Assembly: GCA_014529385.2 (NCBI GenBank)
Contig: CM043971.1
Coordinates: 58,890,209 to 58,954,208 of the forward strand
From: Adiantum capillus-veneris
Lineage: Eukaryota; Streptophyta; Polypodiopsida; Polypodiales; Pteridaceae
DNA length: 64,000 nucleotides
Direction: 5' to 3'
Shown here: piece after piece, positions 1 through 9,342 of the stretch
Layout: each line of letters opens with the position of its first letter
How positions within the stretch are numbered: position 1 is the stretch's first letter
The notes under the pieces: generated by a model
Seen by the model: only the letters and a program-made list of their open reading frames with translations
Database searches by the model: none
What the model was told of the DNA's origin: nothing
Made by a program: the position numbers and the translations under genes

Positions 1-665
1 AGCAACCATCGCCAGCAAGCCATTGAGCCTAGAGTTTTCAGCATTACAAGGATCGCCAGCAAAGAGACCAGATCAGCGTTTTTTCACACAGTTCAGGCCA
101 GCATTTTTGCAAGCCTCTAACGCCAGCCAAACCCAGCCTTTACAGCGATTTCAGCCCCTTACCACCCTGCTGTGGCAGCGTTTTCAGCAGCCTGTCGAAA
201 CCCTAAAAACGCAGCAAACCCTAAAAACCAGCGTTTTCTGTCAGCAGCTATACCAGCAAATTCTTCATCGGTTCAGCAATAGGAAACAGTCCAGATCAGC
301 CACAAAAGAGTCCCAGTTCCAGCCACGAAGCCGTCGTCGTCACCATCGTCGTCATCGGCATACTCCAACAGCATCAGTCCTTTGCATTCGCATTGTACTC
401 TTTCGTGCAATCAAGTAGACCACTCTCGCCGATGAGAGTGGGGCCTTCGGAGGAGGGTTTTACAACCCCTCGGTGTCGTATCTCTTCTCTCTCCTTCTCT
501 CAGTCTCATTCATTTGCACGCACTAGATCCACTCACTTTGTTTGTGATCACCACACTCTCTATAAGACGGAAAGCTCTCTCTTTCCCTAAGAACTAAAAG
601 GAACCTTGAGCAGTAAAGATCACTAATCTTGAGAAAATACAACATTCATTCCGCTGCACCTAACA
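1..665. other. Left edge, no gene recognised
   Basis: A Gln/Ser/Pro-rich 131-codon frame runs on the plus strand at 23-418, but it reads like translated CAGC-rich low-complexity DNA and has no recognisable domain. The stretch lies inside the third intron of the thymidine kinase gene, on the strand opposite to that gene. A pyrimidine-rich patch sits at about 480-510. It could be the edge of a repeat that continues outside the window. Confidence 0.4.
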
Positions 666-774
666 CAGTCGCTCATTGACACGATGAAAGCAGTACAAGC
701 AGGATGTAGCGCCCCCCTCGCTCTGTTAAAGATGGGCTTGAAGGCCCCCACCCCCTTGTCGTCCATAGCTCGCA

Positions 775-835
<61 letters not shown>

Positions 836-1005
836 AATGAAATGAAATGTTATATTAACGTCTTCAAAAGGCCAAAGTGACCTATGAGACCAGAAAGTTA
901 CAATGTGGTGGATCTGATACAAAGTCAGAGTAACAAGATGACAAAATGACAGAATGACAAAATGATAAAATGACAAAATAAAATACTATGGAATCCTAAA
1001 CTGCT
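666..1005. repeat. Direct repeat copy 1, with GA microsatellite
   Basis: This 340-bp segment recurs at 1095-1441 with few differences. Both copies start at a CAGTCGCTCATTGACA-like sequence and end at CCTAAACTGCT. Both carry a (GA)n tract (776-832 here) and an AATGACAAAATGA-rich tail. The Ser/Leu-repeat frames on the minus strand are translated GA repeat, not genes. Confidence 0.85.
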
Positions 1006-1094
1006 GACGACATGCATAATGGCTCCAGCCCAAGCATTGTCTGTAGACAATGAACCAAGGCAGTGCAAAATAATGCCATCGCACATCTGCTGAC

Positions 1095-1203
1095 CAGTCG
1101 CTCATTGACATGATGAAAGCAGTACAAGCAGGATGTAACTCCCCCCTCGCTCTATTAAAGATGAGCTTGAAGGCCCCCACCCCCTTGTCGTCCATAGCTC
1201 GCA

Positions 1204-1280
<77 letters not shown>

Positions 1281-1441
1281 GAATGTTATATAAACGTCTT
1301 CAAAAGGCCAAAGTGACCTATGAGACCAGAAAGTTACAATGTGGTGGATCTGATACAAAGTCAGAGTAACAAGATGACAAAATGACAGAATGACAAAATG
1401 ATAAAATGACAAAATAAAATACTATGGAATCCTAAACTGCT
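1095..1441. repeat. Direct repeat copy 2, with GA microsatellite
   Basis: Second copy of the 340-bp segment, with a longer (GA)n tract at about 1206-1277. An 89-bp spacer separates the copies. The arrangement fits a tandem duplication of a unit of about 429 bp (segment plus spacer). I do not recognise the family. Confidence 0.85.
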
Positions 1442-1479
1442 AGGTGTGAACTAAGCAGCTAAACAACTAGCTGGGATAG

Positions 1480-3020
1480 CTAGATCATAGGAGATCCAGT
1501 ATCTGTCGTTGGCGGATCTCATAAATCTCCTCCATGGTCAGTAGTCTGACTGGGCGTCATGCATGTCGAGCCAAAGTGATCCGAATCCTCTGATGCAGCC
1601 TCCGTCAATGCTATGTAGTCCTCCGCAGTCGCGGGCGTCTGGATCTCCCCAGCTCAGTCACTCGATCGATCAGTGTGCCTCTGGTGTAAGGCGACGAGCT
1701 CTGTTGTGGTAGTAACTGCTCCGGGTGTCCAGTGGCAGCTCTAAAGAAGTCTGTGATCTGTCTTTGAGACTGGCTACCTCTCCTCTCATCAGGCTCTCTC
1801 TGTGTCTGCGCAGTTCGAGCAAAAACAAACCCAGGCATCTTTGATCCTCATACCGCATCACTCTAGAGAATGGTCCAAAGCCCTCTCTGAACAAGCAATG
1901 GAAGCGGCCTCATATCTCGTAGTAGACGGGGCAGTGGCATGCGTACTGCAACTCTGTCTCAGGCTCGATGTCACACGGGGCATGTCCTGGCCTCTGCTGG
2001 TACTCCGCTGTATCTCCCAGTCTCGATCCGCAGCTGGTGTGAAGATGTGCGTATCTGGCCAATAGCCCATCGTATCCCATGAGACAAGTGGGTGTCCATG
2101 TATCTGGGCCTCGTCACAAAACCATCCTCCATAAGCTGGAGGAGATGCTCTCTGTAGAAAGCCATCTTCGTGCCCAGCTCCTGTGTTGGTTGTATCCATG
2201 TCCTCTTGGTGTCTAGCTGAGTCAAGTCCTGGCAAATGAACCTGGTGATCTCGAACTGTGTAAGAGTCAGAGAGGGCGCATCCAGTGAGTACTGGAAGGG
2301 CGGCAATCTGTCTATGCTGAACCCATGCGCCTAAAACCATGATGTCATCTCCCCATACCAGCATGTTGTATCTCCTTGCATGGCTAACTGTCGAGAGGAC
2401 TCAAGTGCAAGGCGTACATATCTGTCTCTGGGAAGTTCCCACATGTGGTGTATGAAGGAGACAGATCTGGTGAGCGCCTCAACCACTAGTGGTGGGGCAG
2501 CTAGCTTTGCTCGTACAATAGCACGTGGTACTGAAGCCTTGGCTCTAATGAGCCGCGAGATCATAGACACCTCTCCATGTCCCCCCATCGATCACTGCGG
2601 CCAGTCCTAGAGATCGCTGCTCTAATGAGCCGCGAGATCATAGACACCAGAGGCTTCTCCATGTCCCCCCATCCATCACTACGGCCAGTCCTCCCCGTGA
2701 TGATCGAGTGAAGGTCCCCAAATCTCAGCTCCATAAAGCAATGCAGAAGCCACCAAAGTGTCAAAGAGCCAGAGCTTCGCCCGAGGCTCCTGAAACTGAA
2801 CCTGTGAACACATCCTTTCCAATCTACCCAATGCTGCATGGGCTCTGGTCAATCTAGTCTCTGCTGCCCTTCTCAATGAAAATGCTGGCCCACTAAATAC
2901 CACTCCAAGGTAAGTATAAGCATCTGTATACTCCACCTTCTCCTGGCCGTATGTGAATGCGAGCGCTGATCTCCTGATCCACTGTGGGGTAGCGAGCGCG
3001 AGCAGTTTTCGTGCTAGCAA
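1480..3020 (-). pseudogene. LINE copy 1, 5'-truncated, RT C-terminal region
   Basis: Minus-strand fragments match the region after the catalytic core of a plant LINE reverse transcriptase. In order they show a YTYLGVVFSG-type motif near 2920, an LFDTLVASALLYG motif near 2730, and a tail with IQPTQELGTKMAFYREHLLQ near 2180. The frame is broken by several shifts, and a segment of about 75 bp is duplicated at 2555-2690. The upstream catalytic part is missing, which is usual for LINE copies aborted during insertion. The second copy at 13038-14415 plus 3421-3775 carries the same motifs, so the two can be aligned. The family is assigned from motifs only, and the 3' boundary near 1480 is approximate. 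Confidence 0.7.
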
Positions 3021-3420
3021 TGCAAAAAGGCATGCCTCTCCCCTAAGAAAACATCCCCCTAATTTTCAAAAAAAAACTTCTCTTTAATAAGGCTGCCATA
3101 TTAAGGCTGCAACCATTGGGCAGGCCAAAAACCACTCATGAGATCACAACATAATAAACTTGAAAGATTCACCCATCATAGCTCTATTTATCTACCAATC
3201 GTATATGCCCTTTGGGCAGTCTCAACAGAGATCTACTGGAGGCCAGAGAGATTCACAGAATCAAGGCTATCTACCATTGAGTAAATATAGAATCTAAAAT
3301 TATTCAGTGCCCATGTAATGAGTATCCTGCAGCCAATAAAAAATCGTGCATTTTACTAACCACCTATTTTTCATTAAGAAAAAGGAAAGGCAGCACTATG
3401 GCCTCACCCCTTTGGGACAG
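3021..3420. other. Spacer between LINE copies, nothing recognised
   Basis: A-rich sequence with no long frame. It includes AAAAAAAAAC near 3070 and may contain the 3' untranslated end of LINE copy 2, whose coding remnant stops near 3430. Confidence 0.3.
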
Positions 3421-3775
3421 GCCAATACCCAAGGCATCTCTGATCCTGATATCTCATGACCCTCGATAGTGGTCCAAAACCCCCTCTGAAGAGAGAGTGA
3501 AAGCGCCCCGGTATCTCTTAGTACACCGAACAATGACTTTTGTATGCAGATCTATCCCAGGCTCCAAATGGCATAGCTGGCATATCCTAGCCTCAGCAAG
3601 TATCCCCCTAAATCTGCCAGTCTCGACCTCAAGCTGATGTGAAACCAATAGTGCACCGTCTCCCTCAAGATACATGTGTATCCATGTAACTAGGTCTAGT
3701 CACCATCCCGTCCTCCATCAATTGGAGAAGATGCTCCCTATAGAAAGCCATCTTCGTGCCCAACTCTCGTGTCGG
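3421..3775 (-). pseudogene. LINE copy 2, 3' part (right of split)
   Basis: On the minus strand this is the C-terminal end of a LINE protein, beginning with ELGTKMAFYREHLLQLMEDG. The same motif follows WIQP in LINE copy 1. In copy 2 the WIQP motif lies at about 13045, next to LTR element I. Removing that element with one copy of its GTCGG duplication joins the two halves in one continuous LINE segment. The frame has further stops downstream, so it is a dead copy. Confidence 0.75.
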
Positions 3776-4343
3776 TGTAGCGCGGATAATGTGTCATGCT
3801 CTCTACAGTGGGTGGTCCTCAGTGCAATGTGCGTGACAATCTCACTCAAACAGACTGAAAAGAAAGGAAACAATAGACATCAACAGAGCTCACAAAGGCA
3901 CAACAGCAGACCAGAACATATGACTCGACTATCTCAAAGAACCAATACAGACTCTGGCGTGGCAGCACACTCAGCTCCAGCCCAAGACTCACAGGTACAA
4001 TGGGGGTGTCGAGGCTCAGATGTGCCAGATGATGAAGACGTGCTCTGTGTATAGACTCACTCTGGACGACTACGTGAAAAAATCCCACTGACCAAAACGC
4101 TACTACTCATATATACAACCATAAAGAGCCACCAACGGCTCATAAATGACAGCACCTAAGTCTATCCCCACTCGATGGCGGTGGTGACCTGGCCACAATG
4201 TCCACTAAACCACCGTATCCCTGCCACGTGTCGCAGCCCAGCGAGTCCGTCTAGTGTGAACCGACCAGACCAAAGACCAATTGTAAAATCCAAATTGTAC
4301 TAACTGTACTGTGAAAGTGACACTGACACTGTAGCCTGCTACA
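3776..4343 (-). repeat. Element I 3' LTR
   Basis: 568 bp, starting TGTAGCGCGGATAA and ending GCCTGCTACA on the plus strand. It matches the LTRs at 12469-13037, 40222-40792 and 46296-46861. The adjacent internal sequence at 4344-4360 reads as a purine-rich GTGGCGGGCAACC on the minus strand and is a candidate polypurine tract. Confidence 0.9.
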
Positions 4344-4409
4344 GGTTGCCCGCCACAAGACCGCTTCTCGTCCCGAAGAGCGGAACTGAAGAACTGAAAG
4401 ATCGGCAAT

Positions 4410-7400
4410 CTACTGTTGGTAGTCGGATGATGGAGGAGGGGGAGGCTGGTAGAAAGGTGGGTAAGGAGATGCAGGCCATGTGTATGGTGGGGGGTAGTGG
4501 CCATGAGGAGGGCACATCGGATATGGAGTGGCCACCCTCGGAGCAGCAACAAACTAAGTAGGGTGAGTAGGTGGAGCAGGTGGAAACCCAGGGAAAGACT
4601 GAGTAGGCTGAGAAGGCGGGACAAGTGGAAACCCAAGAAAAGACTGAGTAGACTGAGATGGTGGAACAGGTGGTTGGAATCCAGGGAAGCTGTAGAAGTG
4701 CTGAGGGAAAGAGGTGGACTGGGAGGGGGAGGCCATAGAGGGTCCATGAAATTGTGATGAAGCCGATCCTGCTGGCTTAGACTCCATAGTGGTAGGATTT
4801 GTTTTCTCTGCTGCTTGAGAATCCCCTGAATGGGCTTAGGAAACATCCCTCTATATCCTGTTGCCATAGCAGGAACTTGCGTAGAAACCAGGGCTGTAGT
4901 TGTAGCTGTAGTTGTAGCTGTCTGTGAAATGACTACAGCTTGGTATTTGGCACATGAGGGACACACTGTATGTACCACAAGAGAGAGGTCCTGAACTGCG
5001 GCCATATCATTTGCCTCTTTTAACTATATTTGTTGAGTGTGGACAATATGTTTGAGGTCCACTACCTGTTGAGTGAGGACCTTTATGCGACGTTGAGCCG
5101 TAGCAATTAACATGTCCCTATCCATCGCTTGTTGCAAATGGCTGCACACTTCCCTTTGCATACTGTCATAGACAGCGCGATGCAGACTGTTGGTTCCTTG
5201 CAATGAGAGGGCTGCATCCATAATCGTCGAAATGGCTCTTTTGTCTACATCTAAAAGTCTGTGGGCTTGAGGCACAAAATTGGCATATATGTCAGGCTGT
5301 TCAGATGTAGGTGTCCCAGAGCTAGATGCCCCTGCAGTATCCCTAGGTGCCCCTGCACTAAGAGTAGTACGCGGTGATGCCGACACAATTGGAGGTTGTG
5401 TTTTGGTGCCTGCAACACTACTCACAAGAGGTGGTGTGAAAGTAGAGGTGGCCACAGAAGTAGTCATGCGCACTCCTGGTGTTGCACTATGGACGTCGGA
5501 GATTTTGACCTGTGATTCGGAGAAGGGTAGTGTTGCTAGCTCCTTAGTCGAATCTTTTTGTATTGTCGTCCTCTTGCGCAAGGTGCCTTTCCCTTTGGCC
5601 ATTTTGGAACGGCCTTGTTCTTGTTCTTTAGCATCATCTTGCAAGGTGAGAACAGCGGTTGCATCTGCCTTTTGTTGCATAATTTGCACTACCCAATACA
5701 TAACAGGGGCATGAGAGTGCAGCAACAGTTCCTGGCACGCATTTACAGTGTCTTCAGGGGAGAGATTCGAGAAGGTTTTGGTGGCGGGTGTCACGAGGAC
5801 GTGGCAGTTATTAACCATGTCACAGAGATGTGGCAACTACTAACCTTGGTTGTTGGTTTCTTTCCAATGGGGTTTATTTTATTTGTTTTGAGACCCTCTT
5901 TTTGAAGTAGCAAACGGTCGGACATTGTATGGCCAATGTGAACGGTAGTTTCACCCGCAGACGCGAAGTGGTCGCCACTGGAATTCGTATGGTAAGAGGA
6001 TGTCTAGGCTCAGAGCAACATCATATAGGTCCCCCCGTCGCACTTAGCAAGTTGGTGGATACTAGGAAGTGAACTCAATTAAGGCGTAAAGTCAAGGTGG
6101 GACTACCAACAAAAAGTATCCGACAGTTGGGCCACATTGCACGTTTGGATGCGGTCCCAATGAGGATAGATGGTCAGAAGACCAGTGGGAGCCCAACGGA
6201 AGCATCTCCTAAAATTTAGGGAACTGCTATTTTGGGCCATGAAATGTGTTCGCGTCATTACCTCCGGTATGACTAGGGGAACATTTTACAACTCTGCCGC
6301 GAAGTCAACTGGGCAACCGGTCATGATATTTTTAAGCGGCGAACCCGAAACGGGAAAATGCTTGAAAATGCGCCAAGTGGCAAATTCTCATACACTTGCC
6401 TCTTGCGGAAAAATGAGCGCTGATTTTTAAGATGGGAGAGGCCTCATTTCAGTATTTGTCACAGGTTAAGAGCTATGGAGTGCTTCCTTTCCCTCTCATG
6501 TACAGTGTGGTGCTAGGAGTGATGCCCTGCACACTACACACTGCTCTCTCTCTCCCCTACGTGCAGTTATGTGATGCCCCACAAGAGGGCTACTCATTTG
6601 ACTGATGTACAGTTGTGTGGGTTCATGCTTTTGCGCTGAGGCAAGAGCCTCCTTGAGCAGAAACAGGGGTAGCTAGCTGCTGCTCCAAAGCAGGCACGGG
6701 TGAGGGTCATAACCTCACTGTACAGGTGCAAAATCAGCGTTGTGTATGCGCTGTAATTTTACTGTTTTTCAGCCATACGGACGCCAGGACCATTGGGAAT
6801 CGTGCCCCACTGGCAGGGGATAGTTCGGGGACTGTTTGGGGCTGAAAACTGGCCAAAAACCAGTAAATACAGCGTACTGAATTTACTGTTTTTGGGCAGG
6901 AATCAGAGGGTATACGCCAGTGCAAGTGAGTTCTAGCAGGGGAATTGGTTTCGCGCAAGTTTTGGGGCTGTTATGCTGCCAAAATTTGGCCAAATCAAAT
7001 GGTATCTAGGTGGATACACGTGAAGGATTCCCAGGACCTTACCTTGTAATTTACCCTCCTAAAGAATAAAGAAATACCAAAAGGGGCGCCAATTTTGGGG
7101 CCTACAGGTTGTCGGTGTCTGCTCGGAGCATTCTAGCTTCCGAGCTGTGTGTGTTCAAGTATTAATTCCCGTCGCAGGTTTCCTTTGCAAGGTGCTCTGT
7201 GTGTGTGTTTAAAGTAAAGAATTTCGGGTGAAAGCCAACGCCTACCGCCCTACGGGCCAGTTTCAGCGGGCAAAGGTGCCAGCACATTCAATATTCCCAT
7301 AGCCTGTCTGATATCCTCCACTGTAAGTGTAGTTCCATTTAGCTTTGGAAAAGTAAGCAAGAGGGAACTTAGCTTGGCACTAGAGATTGTGCAAGACAAA

Positions 7401-7717
7401 TCGGCCTGAGCCAAATTTTGGAGACCCAAGTGTATCATTTGCTACTGAGAGAACACATCTTTGAGTGCCAGGTTTGGCGCCTGTAAATGATAGATCATTA
7501 GTAAAGGTACCTTCGAGATGGCACCTAAAGGGCGAGGCACCTCGAGAGTGGTGACCTTGCCAGCAGTGACTGATTGGGGTGAATCTTCCTCTGAAGATTC
7601 TTCTAAAAGCTGCTCTGAACTAGGAGTATAGTCTGATTTATTGTCAGAGCTATCCCCAGAGGCAGAGGACTCTTCCTCCGACTAGAGGTGCTACTCTCTA
7701 TTCCGAGTACGAACCAT
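4410..7717 (-). pseudogene. Unknown long ORF in element I 3' region, split by solo LTR
   Basis: Reading minus from an ATG at 7715-7717, one frame continues to the 5' edge of the solo LTR (7265). It resumes at 5788 and runs on to about 4830, where a one-base shift leads into a Pro/Tyr-rich end near 4413. The predicted protein has an acidic Ser/Glu-rich start, a middle rich in Ser, Thr and Pro (about 5300-5560), a Gln-rich helical stretch near 5030-5230 that may form a coiled coil, and Pro-rich near-repeats of the type QSFPGFPPAPP (about 4560-4700). In-frame stops at 7691-7693, 7682-7684, 7442-7444, 5024-5026, 4554-4556 and 4410-4412 are all TAG. I recognise no domain. It may be an extra open frame of the retrotransposon or a captured host gene. 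Confidence 0.55.
5789..7265 (+). mobile_element. Solo LTR of the Gypsy chromovirus family
   Basis: 1477 bp starting TGTCACGAGGACGTGG and ending GGGCCAGTTTCA. It matches both LTRs of the element at 19530-25652 along its length. It is flanked by the 5-bp duplication GCGGG at 5784-5788 and 7266-7270, so it is a solo LTR left by LTR-LTR recombination. Features shared by all three copies include an AATAAAGAAATACC poly(A)-like site followed by GGGGCGCC near 7065-7090. It interrupts the unknown frame of element I. LTR plus duplication is 1482 bp, a multiple of three. Confidence 0.93.
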
Positions 7718-7786
7718 CTTGATAAACTGTGCCCGAGAATCTTCAACTGATGAATCTAAAAAAAAACTGTATTCTTAAGTCCTGAC

Positions 7787-8006
7787 CGCACGGAGCACGG
7801 AGAGAGAACTCCTGGAGGCACACCTGGTGATGGAGAGAGGCCTAGAGATCGAACGCCTAAAGGAACGCCCGGCTGAAAACATGCAGAGAGAACTCGCTGC
7901 TAAATTTTATGAAAGTGAGGCTGATTTTACGCTGAGCTTTAATTTAAAGCCAGGTAAGTATAGGTGTCAATTGCTTTTAATGTGCTTTTTTGTTTTTTTT
8001 GCATAG
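7787..8006 (+). other. Exon-like segment with a 53-bp intron, plus strand
   Basis: A plus-strand frame at about 7787-7953 reads as a charged, helix-prone peptide with MERGLEIERLKERPAENMQ and ends at CCAG followed by GTAAGTATAG. A T-rich tract and GCATAG end a candidate intron at 8006 (7954-8006). After that the sequence enters a G-rich repeat. It runs opposite to the element I genes, so it may be a host exon picked up by the element. No homology is known to me. Confidence 0.35.
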
Positions 8007-8553
8007 GCCCGAGAGTGAGGGCGAGGGCGAGGGCAGCTTGGCAAGGGCGAGGGCGAGAGGAAAGGGATGGAGAGGGGCGAGGGCGGGAGGATGGCAAGGG
8101 GCGAGAGGGGTAGGGGCAAGGGCGAGGGCGAGGGCGAGGGCGAGGGGGAGGGGGAGGGGGAGGGGGCGAGGGGAGGTTTAAGGGCGAGGGCGAGGACGAG
8201 GAGATAGGGGAGGGCAAGACGCGAGGGCGAGGGATAGGGGAGAGGATAAGGGCGAGGGCGAGGAGATGGGGGGAGGGCGAGAGGCGAGGGCGAGGGGAGG
8301 TGTTAAGGGTTAGGGCAAGGGCAAGGGCAAGGGCAAGGGCGAGGGCGAGGGCGAGGGCGAGGGTTAGCGGGGGTAATGGCTAGGGCGAGGGCAAGGGTTA
8401 GCGGGGGTAATGGCTAGGGCGAGGGCAAGGGGAGGGGGTAAGGCGAGGGCAAGGAGATAGGGGGAGGGGTAGAGGAAAGGGCAAGGGGAGGGGGTTGAGA
8501 GGAGAGGCAAGGGCGAGGGTTGAGGGCAGAGGGTAAGGGCAAGGGCGAGGGTT
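8007..8553. repeat. G-rich (GGGCGA)n-type tract of element I
   Basis: About 550 bp dominated by GGGCGA, GGGCAA and GGGGAG units on the plus strand. The sense transcript of the element would be C-rich. The plus strand has many runs of three or more G close together and could fold as G-quadruplexes. A similar tract lies at the matching place in element II (42490-43195), so it is a family feature. The Pro/Arg and Gly/Arg frames here are translated repeat. Confidence 0.85.
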
Positions 8554-8700
8554 GAAGAAGAAGAAGAAGAAGAAGAGAGTTTTAACGTGTAGGAAACTAT
8601 CCCAAGAGACCTTAAAGATAGCCGGCGCCGAGGAGTTGAACTCAAGACCTGTTATTCAAGAGGGAAATGGCATAACCAATCTACCACTTGGGTGATAGAA
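8554..8700 (-). mobile_element. Candidate tRNA-derived SINE
   Basis: On the minus strand an A-box-like TGGTAGATTGG (8676-8686) is followed about 33 bp later by a B-box-like GAGTTCAACTCC (8632-8643). This is the spacing of an internal RNA polymerase III promoter. The unit ends in a (CTT)n tail on the minus strand (8554-8577). This layout is typical of plant SINEs. I could not find a clear target duplication, and only one copy is in the window. Confidence 0.5.
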
Positions 8701-9342
8701 AGGGCAAGGGAGGGGTGAGGGGAGAGTCAGGGCAGCAAGGCTTCAGGGCGAGGTAACATTGATATTTTCGAGGCACTCAGCAGCAAAGAGAATGAGTGAG
8801 AGGACATCAGAAGCACCAAACAGGCAAAGGGACGAGCAAAGCACGAGCAGGGAAGATTCTCGGAATCGGAGATCATCTAACCCCTCTGAAAGAATCCGTG
8901 GCAGATAAAACGCGAAGTAAAATTGCTAGTGAACATGGTACCTTCATAAATACACCACTCAATAATACTAAGGCATTTATGCATAGCAAAAGAACTTAGT
9001 TTCACTTGAGACGTTATAGATCAACAGAATTTTGTGCTTTGAAAAAGGGCATGAATCGGAGTTGAGGTGGGTAGGTTACGCCCAAGACTAGAATCATTCC
9101 TACACACAAAAGAGGGGTTACATAGGATACAGACAGAGAGTGAAGGAGATGGTTTATCCAATTCTAGAATCAAGCCCATTGAACGCAACAGAGTCAGCAG
9201 AAGGAGAGCTGTATAAGGAGAGGGTGTATGAGATAGGATGAAAAAGAACAGCAGGGATGTCGAAGATAGTGATCCAGAAGTTATTTAAGGGTTAAGGAGT
9301 CGGCGAAGATCAACACTTGATTTTAGACCGTTGATCGTCAGC
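8701..9342. other. Element I region between pol and SINE, no gene recognised
   Basis: No frame of note. It follows the stop of the integrase (9343-9345) in element sense, so it is part of the untranslated 3' portion of the retrotransposon. A short plus-strand frame at 8796-8999 shows no domain. Confidence 0.35.

Noticed and set aside
623-1412. Minus-strand frames with long Ser-Leu repeats (also at 17693, 28517, 41627-42468, 56902, 57301, 62079)
   Set aside because: They are translations of (GA)n microsatellites. The kinase frame at 42187 is real only from MAPPITH onward.
6170-6430. A frame starting MVRRPVGAQRKHLLK, present at 6170, 19911 and 24554
   Set aside because: It lies inside the Gypsy LTR in all three copies and varies in length. 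It is repeated because the LTR is repeated.
7939-8645. Pro/Arg- and Gly/Arg-rich frames (also 42527-43202)
   Set aside because: Translated G-rich repeat, open in several frames on both strands, with no domain.
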